Position numbers and translations under genes: made by a program | Notes under the pieces: generated by a model | Database searches by the model: none | Told to the model about the DNA's origin: nothing | Seen by the model: the letters and a program-made list of their open reading frames with translations, nothing else | Assembly (NCBI GenBank): GCA_031291675.1 | Contig: JARLIO010000070.1 | Coordinates: 1-64,000 of the forward strand | Source: Azospirillaceae bacterium | GTDB lineage: Bacteria > Pseudomonadota > Alphaproteobacteria > Azospirillales > Azospirillaceae | Direction of reading: 5' to 3' | DNA length: 64,000 bases | Shown: positions 16,085-25,480 of the stretch, piece after piece | Layout: each line of letters opens with the position of its first letter | Numbering within the stretch: the stretch's first letter is position 1

Positions 16085-18280
16085 ATGGTAGAGAACGACG
16101 GCCCCGCCCCCGACACGGCGGTCCCGACAGAGCCCCCGGCCGCCACGGTGTCGGCGATCCAGGCGGCGTTCGCCGCCGCGGTTGCCCGGCATCAGGGCGG
16201 CGATGGCGCCGCCGCCGCCCGGCTCTACCGCCAGGTGCTGACGCTCCGCGCCGACATCCCGCAGGCCTTCAACAATCTGGGCGCAGTGTCGCTCGATCTC
16301 GGCCGCGCCACCGACGCGGACTGGGCATGCCGCCGGGCCCTGGCGCTCGACCCGACTTACGCGCAGGCCTATTACAACCTCGGTAACGCGCTCCAGGCCC
16401 AGGGCCACGCCACGGCCGCGGTTACCGCCTATCGCCGGGCCATCACGCTGAAAGCCGACTATCCGTTGGCGCATTACAATCGCGGCGATGCTCTGCGCGC
16501 CGCCGATGAGACCCAGGAGGCGATCGCAGCCTATCGGCAAGCCTTGACCCTGAAACCGGATTTTGCCGAGGCCTATGGCAATCTCGGCGTTGCGCTGTAC
16601 GATGGCGAGGACTTCACGGCGGCCGAGACGGCCTATCGCCGCGCCCTTGCCCTGAGGCCGCTCTATCCCCAGGCCCTCGACAATCTGGGGAATGTCCTGC
16701 TCCAGCTCAGTCAGCTTGATGCCGCGGTTTCAGCTCATGGCCGGGCCATTGCCGTGCAGCCCGGCCAGCCGGGGCCTTATTGCAATCTGGGCAATGCGCT
16801 CTCGGCCCGCGAGGACTTCGAGGACGCCATCGCCGCGTACCAGCGCGCCCTGGCCCTCGATCCCGACTACGGCGCCGCCCTGATCAATCTCGGCAACGCC
16901 CTGCGCGAGCAAGGTCGGTTCGACGAAGCCCAGGCCTCGTATCGCCGCGCCATCGCGATCAAGCCCGATTTTGCCGAGGCTTACAGCAATCTTGGCTTGG
17001 CCTTCTATGACAGTGATGACTATGCGCACGCCGCAATCGCCTGTCAGCAGGCGATTGCATTCCGGCCCCACTATCCCGAAGCCCACAACAATCTCGGCAG
17101 CGCGTTGCAGGCGCTGCGCCGCCTTGACGACGCTCTTGTCGTATGCCGCCGGGCGATCCGGCTCAAACCGGATTTCCTGGAGGCGCGCCTCAACATGTGC
17201 GGCGCCTTCACGAAACTGGGTCGCATCGACCAGGCTCTTGCGACCTATCAGGAGGCGGTCGCGCTGCGGCCCCATCACGCTCTGAGCCATTTCGGCTATG
17301 GTATGACACTGCTGAAACTGGGGCGGTACCGCGAGGGCTGGGCCGAATATGAATGGCGCTGGAAGATCCCGAAATTCGAAGCCCAATCCGCCGCGCTGAC
17401 CCAGCCGCGCTGGGCCGGCGAGCCGCTTGATGGACAGACGATTCTGCTGTCGGGGGAACAGGGCCTGGGCGATGCCTTGCAGTTCGTCCGCTACGCGCCC
17501 CTGGTCGCCGCGCGTGGCGGCCGCGTCGTGCTGCGGGTCCGCACCCCGCTGGTCCGCCTGTTCCGCAGCGTCGCCGGTGTTGCCGATGTTTTCACCATCG
17601 ACGCGACACCGCCGGCTTACGATTGCCATCTGCCGCTGATGAGCGTGCCCTGGGCGATCGGAACCACGCTCGACGACGTGCCGGCGACCGTGCCCTATCT
17701 TCATCCGGATCCGGCGGCCGTCGCGCGGTGGCGCGACCGGCTCGCCGAGCAGACCGGGGACCGGCCCGGCGGTCGCACCGTTGGTCTGGTCTGGGCCGGG
17801 GATGCGCGTCCGTTTGACCGACACTCCTATCGCGTCGACCTGCGCCGCAGCCTGCATCTGGATCGGTTCGCCCCCCTGGCCGGTATCCCCGGCCTGACCC
17901 TGGTCAGCCTGCAGAAAGGCCCACCGGCCCGGCAGTTGCTAACCCCTCCCGAGGGGCTGAGGCTGTTGAATTACATGGATGAGATGTACGATTTTGCCGA
18001 CACCGCGGCGCTGGTCGCGGCGCTCGATCTGGTGATCGCCGCGGATACCGCCGTGGCCCACTTGGCCGGGGCGCTCGGCAAGCCGGTGTGGATCCTGTCG
18101 CGGTTCGACAATTGCTGGCGCTGGTTGCATCAGCGCGATGATACGCCGTGGTACCCGACGGCGCGCCTGTTCCGCCAGTTGCGGCCGGGCGATTGGGATG
18201 CCGTCGTCGCGCATCTCAAGGTCGAATTGCTGCACTGGATGGCCACCTCGCCCACAGAGGGACTGATCGAGTCCGCGTGA
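16085..18280 (+). CDS. TPR protein with C-terminal GT9-like glycosyltransferase domain (copy 1)
   Basis: The 731-residue protein has about twelve TPR units (residues 20-410) of the type AYYNLGNALQAQGHATAAV. The C-terminal domain starts with GWAEYEWRWKIP (about 418), then LLSGEQGLGDALQFVRYAP (about 455), VGLVWAGD (about 566), LVSLQKG and DTAVAHLAGALGKPVWILSR (about 653). The last segment matches the nucleotide-sugar-binding region of heptosyltransferase-like (GT9) enzymes. No signal peptide is present, so it is cytoplasmic. Sugar donor and acceptor are unknown. Start 16085 has GGAGA seven bases before it; the frame opens 108 bases earlier without a ribosome site. It stands alone between the GntR gene and the HpaB-type operon, 12 kb from its paralogue cluster. 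Confidence 0.8.
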   Translation: MVENDGPAPDTAVPTEPPAATVSAIQAAFAAAVARHQGGDGAAAARLYRQVLTLRADIPQAFNNLGAVSLDLGRATDADWACRRALALDPTYAQAYYNLGNALQAQGHATAAVTAYRRAITLKADYPLAHYNRGDALRAADETQEAIAAYRQALTLKPDFAEAYGNLGVALYDGEDFTAAETAYRRALALRPLYPQALDNLGNVLLQLSQLDAAVSAHGRAIAVQPGQPGPYCNLGNALSAREDFEDAIAAYQRALALDPDYGAALINLGNALREQGRFDEAQASYRRAIAIKPDFAEAYSNLGLAFYDSDDYAHAAIACQQAIAFRPHYPEAHNNLGSALQALRRLDDALVVCRRAIRLKPDFLEARLNMCGAFTKLGRIDQALATYQEAVALRPHHALSHFGYGMTLLKLGRYREGWAEYEWRWKIPKFEAQSAALTQPRWAGEPLDGQTILLSGEQGLGDALQFVRYAPLVAARGGRVVLRVRTPLVRLFRSVAGVADVFTIDATPPAYDCHLPLMSVPWAIGTTLDDVPATVPYLHPDPAAVARWRDRLAEQTGDRPGGRTVGLVWAGDARPFDRHSYRVDLRRSLHLDRFAPLAGIPGLTLVSLQKGPPARQLLTPPEGLRLLNYMDEMYDFADTAALVAALDLVIAADTAVAHLAGALGKPVWILSRFDNCWRWLHQRDDTPWYPTARLFRQLRPGDWDAVVAHLKVELLHWMATSPTEGLIESA

Positions 18281-18637
18281 TGACGCGGTTTCAAAGGCCA
18301 TAAATTCCAGAACCGGGGTTGGCTCCGCGCCAGCCCGCGTCAGCCGGTGCCCCGGGCGGAGGTCGGTCGGACACTCTTTGACCCGCCCGGTCCGCAGCGA
18401 AGGCGAGCGGCCAGGAAACCCGCCCCTTGGTCGATGGGCGACCGACGTCGACTGAAGCCCGGCGACAGCGACGGGCGCCACAGCGACGCCGCCAAACCCC
18501 CAGTTCGGAGAATCCGAAGCAAGTCACACGAATTGCGTAATTTCTTTGATGCCGTCCTGCCCGCACTGTCGTCCCGCATCCCGGAACAAGACCCGCGATA
18601 CCGTCGGACAAGCATGATGCTTTGACAGGAGATTCTG
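18281..18637. other. Gene-free stretch upstream of the monooxygenase operon
   Basis: No convincing reading frame, RNA gene or strong terminator is seen in these 357 bases. The final segment is less GC-rich and ends with the ribosome site ACAGGAG, so it probably carries the promoter of the monooxygenase operon. No sequence box could be recognised with confidence. Confidence 0.4.
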
Positions 18638-20176
18638 ATGATCCGCACAGGACAACAATACAAAGATTCCATCCGGGACGGCCGCGAAATCTATATTAAT
18701 GGTGAGCGGGTCAAGGATGTTGTCACCCACCCAATGTTCAAACCGTTGGTCGATATTCGTGCACGCATCTACGATATGCAGCACGACACCGCAACCAGTC
18801 ATGTCATGACCTATCGTGAGGGCGGTGAAGTCAGTGCGATCGCCAATCGGTTGCCCAAAGCCCAAAGCGATTGGTGGGATAAACGACGTGCCACGGACAT
18901 GGTGCTGGAACAGATTGGCGGTATCGTCACCCGGGTCGGTGACGAAACGGTCGGGGAGATGTGGTCGCTATTCGACGGCCAGGACATCTTGAACGAGGTC
19001 GATCCCCAATTTTCCGAGAATATCCGGACCCATATCCACAAGGTCCTGCACGGCGATCCGTTTCATGTCTCGGCCAATACCGACCCCAAGGGCGATCGTT
19101 CCAAGGCCCCACAGGACCAGGATCCCGACATGCTTTTGCATGTCGTCAAGGAAACCGATGCCGGTATTATCGTCCGTGGCGCCAAATACGAAACTGCCGC
19201 GGCCTACGCCAACCAGGCCTTCACCAAGCCGACAATCGCCAATTGGGGCAATGAGGCCTATTCCGATTACGCGGTTGGTTTTATCTGCGATCTGGCCTCA
19301 CCGGGCATCAAGTTCATCTGCCGAACCGGATTTGCCGGCCGTGCCCCTGTAGAAGACTATCCGCTGGCCAACCGCTTCGACGAAGTCGACGCCCTGGTGG
19401 TCTTCGATGATGTCCTGATCCCTTGGGAGAACGTTCTCTTCTACCGCCACACCAAGGCGGCGATGTTCATTCGGGCAACCCTGCATCGCTACTCGGCCTT
19501 CGCCTTCGTCCAACGCAATCTGAAACTCGCCGATCTGATGATCGGGGCCGCGCTGTTCAATGTACGCCAGACCGGGCTCGACAAGCAGCAGGCGGTACAG
19601 GAGAAGCTGGCCCAACTCGCGGTCTACCGCGAAGGCATCAACGCGCACCTGACCGCAGCCGTGACCCTGGCCGAGCCCAGTCCGGCGGGGCTGTTGATGC
19701 CAAATCAGTCTCTGCTCTACACCGGGCGCGTCCTGGCCTGCTCGCAACTCCACACCATGATGCACATCGCCCGCGAACTGTGCGGCGGCCAGATTTGCGT
19801 TACCCCCGATGCCGCCGCCTTCCGCGATCCCCGGACCGCCCCCTGGCTCAACAAATTCTATACCATCAACGGGGATTGGGCCGCCGAGGACCGGCGCAAA
19901 CTGCTGGCCTATGCCCGCGATCTGCTGAATTCGGACTATGCCGGCCATCGCCTGACCTTTCAGCTTTTCGCCCAGTCCCCCCCCTTCGCCCATCTCGCCG
20001 CGGTTTACCGCAATTTCGATTGGGACGGCCCGCTTGATCTGGTGCGCAAATCGGCCGGCCTGTCGGACACCGTGATGGGGGTCACGACCCGCACACCCGG
20101 CGACAGCGCCGTCAGCCAGTGGTTCAACCCGAACTTGAGCCCCATTTCCGGCACCGTTGGCCAGACCACAGGGTGA
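18638..20176 (+). CDS. 4-hydroxyphenylacetate 3-monooxygenase (HpaB) family oxygenase
   Basis: The 512-residue protein is full length for the FADH2-dependent HpaB/phenol-hydroxylase family. It begins TGQQYKDSIRDGREIYINGE, the family's usual N-terminus, and continues with FDEVDALVVFDDVLIPWENV and MHIARELCGGQICVTPD. The fold is acyl-CoA-dehydrogenase-like, using reduced flavin from a partner reductase to hydroxylate an aromatic or N-heterocyclic ring. The next gene encodes a flavin reductase domain, as expected for this two-component system. AGGAG lies six bases before the ATG. The substrate is unknown; the RidA and DUF1028 neighbours suggest an amino- or N-containing compound. Confidence 0.9.
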   Translation: MIRTGQQYKDSIRDGREIYINGERVKDVVTHPMFKPLVDIRARIYDMQHDTATSHVMTYREGGEVSAIANRLPKAQSDWWDKRRATDMVLEQIGGIVTRVGDETVGEMWSLFDGQDILNEVDPQFSENIRTHIHKVLHGDPFHVSANTDPKGDRSKAPQDQDPDMLLHVVKETDAGIIVRGAKYETAAAYANQAFTKPTIANWGNEAYSDYAVGFICDLASPGIKFICRTGFAGRAPVEDYPLANRFDEVDALVVFDDVLIPWENVLFYRHTKAAMFIRATLHRYSAFAFVQRNLKLADLMIGAALFNVRQTGLDKQQAVQEKLAQLAVYREGINAHLTAAVTLAEPSPAGLLMPNQSLLYTGRVLACSQLHTMMHIARELCGGQICVTPDAAAFRDPRTAPWLNKFYTINGDWAAEDRRKLLAYARDLLNSDYAGHRLTFQLFAQSPPFAHLAAVYRNFDWDGPLDLVRKSAGLSDTVMGVTTRTPGDSAVSQWFNPNLSPISGTVGQTTG

Positions 20177-20193
20177 AACCTGGCAGGGAGGAG

Positions 20194-21195
20194 ATGATGT
20201 CAATTGACAGTGTTTTGGCCGCCAGTGTTTTGGCCGACAGTATTTCGGCCGACATCGCGCCGGCGCGTCAGCAGAGCTTTTTGAATGCCATGCGCGCCGT
20301 GGTCAATTCGGTGACCGTCGTCACCACCGATGGCCCCGCCGGACGGGCCGGTGTCACGGTTTCGGCGACGGCCTCGGTCTCGGTCGACGGCCCCACCCCG
20401 TTGCTGCTGGTCTGCATCCACCACCGGAGCCCGACCGCACAAGCCATCGCCGGCAATCGCGTATTTTGCGTCAATGTCCTGGCGGTCGAACAACGGGCGA
20501 TCTCCGACATTTTCGCCGGACGCCAGGAACATCCGGCGGGCAAGTTTGGCTGCGCGACATGGAGCGTCGGCGACACCGGCGCCCCCTTGTTGCGCGATGC
20601 GGTAGCCGTGCTGGATTGCCGCGTCGAAGACAGCCTGCGCAAGGGGAGCCACATCGTCTTTTTCGGCGCCGTGCACGACGCACGGTCCGCAGCGGCGAAA
20701 ACGCCGACGCTGCTTTACGGCCGGCAATCCTACGGCAGACTCACGCATCTTGGAAATGACGAGACCATGATCCACAAACGAATCCGCCCCTTCAACACCC
20801 GCGACACCTATCCGGAGCAGAAATTGGACAATGATCTGTGCCAGGCGGTGGTCGCCCGCGGCACAATGGTCTTTGTCCGCGGACAAATTGGCCAGGATCT
20901 CGATACCAGCGCCAGCATTGCGATCGGTGATCCCCGCGGTCAAACCGCGCGGGCCATGGCCAACATCAAGATGTTGTTGGAGGAGGCCGGATCGGATCTG
21001 GCGCATATCTGCAAGATCACGATCTATCTCGTCGATCCTCGCTACCGCGAAGAGGTTTATCGCGAAATCGGCCGATGGCTGCAGGGTGTCTTTCCGGTCT
21101 CAACCGGGATCGTTGTCGCGGCACTGGCCCGACCCGAATGGTTGGTGGAAATTGACGCCACCGCCGTAATTCCCGACGATCCGGCCAACACATGA
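20194..21195 (+). CDS. Flavin reductase-RidA fusion protein
   Basis: A single open frame of 333 residues joins two families. Residues about 25-185 are an HpaC-like flavin reductase domain (FLNAMRAVVNSVTVVTTDGP, VSATASVSVDGPTPLLLVCI, FCVNVLAVEQ, and YGRQSYGRL near its end). Residues about 190-325 are a RidA/YjgF domain (FVRGQIGQDLDTSASIAIGD, ARAMANIKMLLEEAGSDLAHICKITIYL, given in parts). The reductase supplies FADH2 to the upstream monooxygenase. RidA enzymes deaminate reactive enamine/imine intermediates. The N-terminus has three tandem 5-residue units SVLAA-SVLAD-SISAD. GGAGGAG precedes two adjacent ATGs (20194, 20197). An internal ATG at 20767 could also give a free RidA. Confidence 0.85.
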   Translation: MMSIDSVLAASVLADSISADIAPARQQSFLNAMRAVVNSVTVVTTDGPAGRAGVTVSATASVSVDGPTPLLLVCIHHRSPTAQAIAGNRVFCVNVLAVEQRAISDIFAGRQEHPAGKFGCATWSVGDTGAPLLRDAVAVLDCRVEDSLRKGSHIVFFGAVHDARSAAAKTPTLLYGRQSYGRLTHLGNDETMIHKRIRPFNTRDTYPEQKLDNDLCQAVVARGTMVFVRGQIGQDLDTSASIAIGDPRGQTARAMANIKMLLEEAGSDLAHICKITIYLVDPRYREEVYREIGRWLQGVFPVSTGIVVAALARPEWLVEIDATAVIPDDPANT

Positions 21196-21893
21196 CCTTC
21201 TCGATCCTGGCCTGCTGCCCCGAAACCGCCCAGCTTGGCATGGCGATCGCCTCGTCCTCTCCCGCCGTCGCCAGCCGATGTGCCTGGGCCCGCGCCGGCG
21301 TGGGCGTCGTCGCAACCCAGAATATTACCGATCCAACCCTGGGACCGCGGGCGCTGGACCTGATGGCGCTGGGTGCCAGCGCGACCCAGGCGGTCGAGAT
21401 CCTGGTCAGTTCGGCCGCTCATATTGACTATCGCCAGTTGCTTGTCGTCGACGCACGCGGCCGGACGGCATCTTTTTCGGGTTCGCAGATCCTTGGAATT
21501 GCGGCGGTATCGTCGGGGCCTGCGGTCATCGCCGGTGGCAATCTGCTGGCCGACCCCGCCGTCATACCGGCGATGACCAAAGCCTTTGCGGCGGCGCCGT
21601 CGGCCACGCTGGGCGAGCGCCTGCTGCAGGGGTTGGAGACGGGGCTGCGTGTCGGTGGCGAGGCGGGACCGGTTCATTCGGCGAGCCTGCTGGTGGTCGA
21701 AAAAGCATCCTGGCCGATCGTCGACCTGCGCATCGATTGGGCCGATGCCGCACCGATCGCGGCCTTGCGCCAGGCGTGGACGGTCTATGCCCCGCAGATC
21801 GGCGACTACGTCACACGGGCCCTCGACCCCCGACGCGCCCCCGGATATGGTGTCCCCGGTGACAGCCGGATCGGGCGGCCCGACGGTACATGA
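21192..21893 (+). CDS. DUF1028 family protein (Ntn-hydrolase-like)
   Basis: The 233-residue protein starts MTFSILACCPETAQLGMAIASSSPAV and includes GVGVVATQNITDPTLGPRALDLM and IAGGNLLADPAVIPAM, the typical sequence of DUF1028 proteins. These have an Ntn-hydrolase-like fold and are often found beside RidA and amidohydrolase genes, but have no well-established reaction. The start overlaps the fusion gene by 4 nt (ATGA, 21192-21195), so it belongs to the same operon. It may hydrolyse an amide formed or released in the monooxygenase pathway; this is inferred from context. Confidence 0.85.
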   Translation: MTFSILACCPETAQLGMAIASSSPAVASRCAWARAGVGVVATQNITDPTLGPRALDLMALGASATQAVEILVSSAAHIDYRQLLVVDARGRTASFSGSQILGIAAVSSGPAVIAGGNLLADPAVIPAMTKAFAAAPSATLGERLLQGLETGLRVGGEAGPVHSASLLVVEKASWPIVDLRIDWADAAPIAALRQAWTVYAPQIGDYVTRALDPRRAPGYGVPGDSRIGRPDGT

Positions 21894-21993
21894 GGACGAA
21901 TACCACGGGACGCGCGGTCGCCGTCGCGACCGGGACCGGCCCGCCATCAGTCAAGATCAGGGCCGGCTGGTATAAAACTCTGGGCAGGAAGCG

Positions 21994-23088
21994 TTGATTC
22001 GATTTACCTTCCGCCAACTGGAATACTTCGTGGCCGCTGGTGAAACCGGCAGCATCACGTTCGCCGCAGAGCGGATCAATATCTCACAGCCCTCGATTTC
22101 GTCGGCGATATCACAACTTGAAGCTGAGCTCGGCGTGCAGCTCTTTGTCCGTCACCACGCCCAGGGTCTGTCCCTGACCCCGGCGGGACGGCGATTGTTG
22201 CGCGAGGCCAAGACCCTGTTGTCGGACGCCGCCAATCTCTATGACAGCATCGCCGAGGTGACCTCCGAGATCCGCGGACCGCTGACGGTTGGCTGCATGG
22301 TGACCATCGCGGCTATGGTGATGCCCGAGCTCTGTCATTCCTTTGTCGCGTCGTTCCCGCGGACGGAGCTGCACCAAAACGTCGCCCACCAGGAGATACT
22401 GGTGGCCGGCCTGCGGCGGGCGGAAATCGATATTGCCCTGACCTACGATCTCGATATCCCCAGCGATATCCTGTTCGAACCGCTGACAACCCTGCCGCCC
22501 CACGTTCTGTTGGGGGAAACGCATCCGCTGGCGCGCCACACCCGGCTCAGCCTTGCCGAAATGGCCAAGGAACCGTTGATTCTGCTGGATCTGCCGCTCA
22601 GCCGGGAATATTTCCTCGCATTGTTCGCCAAGGAGGGCCTGGAGCCCCGGATCGACACCCGCAGCCCCTATCAGGAAGTGGTGCGGACCATGGTCGCCAA
22701 CGGTTACGGCTACACCCTGGCCAATGTCCGCCCCCGTTCCGATTTCGCGCTCGACGGGCGTCGCGTGGTGCGTGTCGCTCTTGCCGGTGATCATCGCCCG
22801 ATGAAAATCGGCGTGGCCGTCGTCAAGGGGATGAAGCGCAGCCGGTTGATGAACGCTTTCGCCACGCACTGCCGCACGTTCATCTCGGACGGCTACATTC
22901 CCGGCATGGTTCCGCCGGCGCTTGATGGACCCTACATGGATTCCTCGCACCAGCGGATTGGCCCTCTGGAGGTCGCCGTCCACGACCGCCACATCGTGGA
23001 AGCTCATGGCACAACGGACGGCAAGGCGATGGCATCCCCCGAGAGACCGTCCGATGTCACGCCGGATGAACCTGTCCCGCGGCGTTGA
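21994..23088 (+). CDS. LysR-family transcriptional regulator
   Basis: The 364-residue protein has the N-terminal LysR helix-turn-helix (FTFRQLEYFVAAGETGSITFAAERINISQPSISSAISQLEAELG, residues 3-46, quoted here only to mark its ends: FTFRQLEYF to QLEAELG) and a substrate-binding domain up to about residue 300. A 60-residue hydrophilic tail follows, longer than usual. It starts with TTG at 21994, with GGAAG upstream. It lies in the same direction behind the monooxygenase, reductase-RidA and DUF1028 genes and probably controls them. Its last 32 bases overlap the end of the convergent GH3 gene. Confidence 0.9.
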   Translation: MIRFTFRQLEYFVAAGETGSITFAAERINISQPSISSAISQLEAELGVQLFVRHHAQGLSLTPAGRRLLREAKTLLSDAANLYDSIAEVTSEIRGPLTVGCMVTIAAMVMPELCHSFVASFPRTELHQNVAHQEILVAGLRRAEIDIALTYDLDIPSDILFEPLTTLPPHVLLGETHPLARHTRLSLAEMAKEPLILLDLPLSREYFLALFAKEGLEPRIDTRSPYQEVVRTMVANGYGYTLANVRPRSDFALDGRRVVRVALAGDHRPMKIGVAVVKGMKRSRLMNAFATHCRTFISDGYIPGMVPPALDGPYMDSSHQRIGPLEVAVHDRHIVEAHGTTDGKAMASPERPSDVTPDEPVPRR

Positions 23089-25417
23089 CCTGATCGAGCA
23101 GTTCCTGGATTGCGGTTTCGGGAAAAGTCAGGCGGAACCGTCGATCCATCGTCACAAAGATGCCGAAGAACGAGCTGCGGCAGCCTTCAAGTATCCGCTC
23201 GGCCTCCGGCGCGCTGATCCCGACATTCGTTTGCAGAAATCCAACAAAGGCGCGGCGTGCCAGCGGATTTTCCAGCACAAAGACCGGCTGGGTATCGCGC
23301 GCAAGCTTGCGATAAAGCGCGGCCTCGCCATCACAGCGTACGGTCGCGGCCAACCGGATGTCGCGCGACGAAGCCCCCACAGCCACCGTGACCTGATCGC
23401 GATCGAGCAACCAACGGCCATAGGCCGGATCGAAAACCATGAAATCACGGGATTCCAGGACAACGGATACCCGCCCCGTCTCCCCGGGCGCCAATTCTAT
23501 TTTGGCAAAACCGGCCAAGGCCCGCAGCGGTCGATGCAGGCGTGGTGCGGTTGGCTGAAGATAAACCTGGCAAATCTCCTTTCCCTGGCGCCCGCCGACA
23601 TTGGTCACCGAAAAACTGACCGTCAGGGTGTCGCCGGATCCGACGATCGCCGCACTCAGATGAAGATCAGAATAGGCAAACGTCGTGTAGCTCAAACCGA
23701 ATCCAAAGGGGAACAGCGGATCGACCCCTCTGCGGTCGTAATACCGGTACCCAACGTAAACATCTTCACTATACAAATGACGCCCATTCTCACCGGGGTA
23801 GGTGAGATATCCCGGAATGTCCTCTAGCTTCACGGGAAATGTTACGGTCAATTTTCCTGACGGGTTGACCTTCCCAAACAGAATATCGGCGACCGCACCC
23901 CCCATCGCCTGCCCGGCGAAAAAGGTTTCGACGACGGCGGCCACCGCATCCAGCCATGGCATGACGACGGCGTCGGGATTTGCCAGAACGACGACCACGT
24001 TCGCATGCTGCGCCGCCAAGGCTCCGATCAAGAGATCGTGGCCGGGCGCGAGATTGAGATCGCGGCGATCGGAGCCCTCGCCATCATAGCCCACGGCGGT
24101 ATGCGCGAACACAATCACCACCGCCGCGCCGACGGCACGGCCCAAGGCCTCGGCCCGCAGGGCATCGAACTGCGCCGGATCGTCGCCATAGCCCGGACAA
24201 TAGTCGACAACGCTGTCGGGGCCGGCAAGAGCCTTGATTTCGTTGAGCGGCACGTCGACCCGGGTCGGCGTTGTCGTTGCACACCCCGATCCCTGGATCA
24301 CCGGCTCGATCGCCCCGGCACCGACCACCAGGATCCGCCGCAACCGTGCCGGATCGAGCGGCAGAACACCATCATTCTTGAGCAGAACGATCGATTCGCC
24401 CGCCATGCGTCGCGCCAGATTGTGGTGGCCGTCGAAATCGCAGGGCTGGTCGCGCCGTTCACCGGCCTTGGCGCGGCTGATCAGCCCAAGCACACGGGTG
24501 CAGGCGGCATCGACAGCCGCGACGGAAACGGAGCCGAGCGCAAGTGCGGTCAGCAACTGTTCCTTGCGGGTCTGACTTTCCGGCATATCGAGGTCATTGC
24601 CGGCCAACAGCGCCGCGGGCCGGTCCTTGATCCCGTGCCAATCGGAGATCACAACCCCGTCATAGCCCCACGCCTCGCGCAGCACCGTCGTCAGCAACCA
24701 GCCATTTTCCGCAGCCTGACAACCGTTCAGCTTGTTGTACGAACTCATCACCGTCCAGGGCTTGCTCTTGCGGATGGCACGCTCGAACCCAAGCAGATAG
24801 ACCTCGCGAAGCGCGCGCTCTGTAACGATGGAGTCCATCGTCGTCCGCTCCACCTCGGAATTATTGCAGGCAAAATGTTTCAGCGACGCACCAACGCCAC
24901 CGTCCTGCAACCCGTTGATCACCGCCGCCGCGAAGTCCCCGGTCAGAACCGGATCCTCCGAATAATACTCGTAGCTGCGGCCGGCAAGCGGGGTACGGCG
25001 AAGATTGATGCCGGGCCCAAGAAGCAAATGAACGCCCAGCGCCTGGCATTCGCGCGCAAGTGCCGCGCCCAGTTCATAGGCCAGCGCGACATCCCAGGAT
25101 GATGCCAGGCTGGAACCATTGGCAAAACAGGTCGCCGGCCTCATCTGTCCCCACGCGGCCTGCACCTCATTGGCCCGGCGATTGACGACGCCGAGAAACG
25201 CCTCAAGATCCTGGCCGCCCGGTGCGTCATTGTCGATTTGTTCAATCGAATAACGAACACCGTAGGTTCCATCGGTCATCACGATCTCTGGAATCCCAAG
25301 GCGCGCAACAGCCTTGGTCTTCCACATCCCGTGACCACCCAGAAGATCGATTTTCTCGGCCAGCGACATCAACGCGACGCGATCGCACAGGATCTTGTCG
25401 GCCTCTTGTTGGTTCAC
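23057..25417 (-). CDS. Beta-glucosidase-type glycoside hydrolase, family 3
   Basis: The 786-residue protein has the GH3 N-terminal barrel, with LKHF at 179-182 and the nucleophile Asp259 in GVVISDWHG. A GH3 C-terminal sandwich follows, then a fibronectin-III-like domain (ICQVYLQPTAPRLHRPLRAL region). The last ~110 residues form an extra helical tail like that of some cytoplasmic GH3 enzymes. No signal peptide is present, so it is probably intracellular and acts on imported glucosides. The start is GTG at 25417, with GGAG nine bases upstream. It is the last gene of the sugar ABC importer operon, 63 bp after the ATPase gene. Confidence 0.92.
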   Translation of the reverse strand: MNQQEADKILCDRVALMSLAEKIDLLGGHGMWKTKAVARLGIPEIVMTDGTYGVRYSIEQIDNDAPGGQDLEAFLGVVNRRANEVQAAWGQMRPATCFANGSSLASSWDVALAYELGAALARECQALGVHLLLGPGINLRRTPLAGRSYEYYSEDPVLTGDFAAAVINGLQDGGVGASLKHFACNNSEVERTTMDSIVTERALREVYLLGFERAIRKSKPWTVMSSYNKLNGCQAAENGWLLTTVLREAWGYDGVVISDWHGIKDRPAALLAGNDLDMPESQTRKEQLLTALALGSVSVAAVDAACTRVLGLISRAKAGERRDQPCDFDGHHNLARRMAGESIVLLKNDGVLPLDPARLRRILVVGAGAIEPVIQGSGCATTTPTRVDVPLNEIKALAGPDSVVDYCPGYGDDPAQFDALRAEALGRAVGAAVVIVFAHTAVGYDGEGSDRRDLNLAPGHDLLIGALAAQHANVVVVLANPDAVVMPWLDAVAAVVETFFAGQAMGGAVADILFGKVNPSGKLTVTFPVKLEDIPGYLTYPGENGRHLYSEDVYVGYRYYDRRGVDPLFPFGFGLSYTTFAYSDLHLSAAIVGSGDTLTVSFSVTNVGGRQGKEICQVYLQPTAPRLHRPLRALAGFAKIELAPGETGRVSVVLESRDFMVFDPAYGRWLLDRDQVTVAVGASSRDIRLAATVRCDGEAALYRKLARDTQPVFVLENPLARRAFVGFLQTNVGISAPEAERILEGCRSSFFGIFVTMDRRFRLTFPETAIQELLDQVNAAGQVHPA

Positions 25418-25480
25418 GGTTCTAGTCTCCAGAAATCAGCGGCACCGTTGCAGGGATGCCGGCGCACGCCAGGGTTACTG

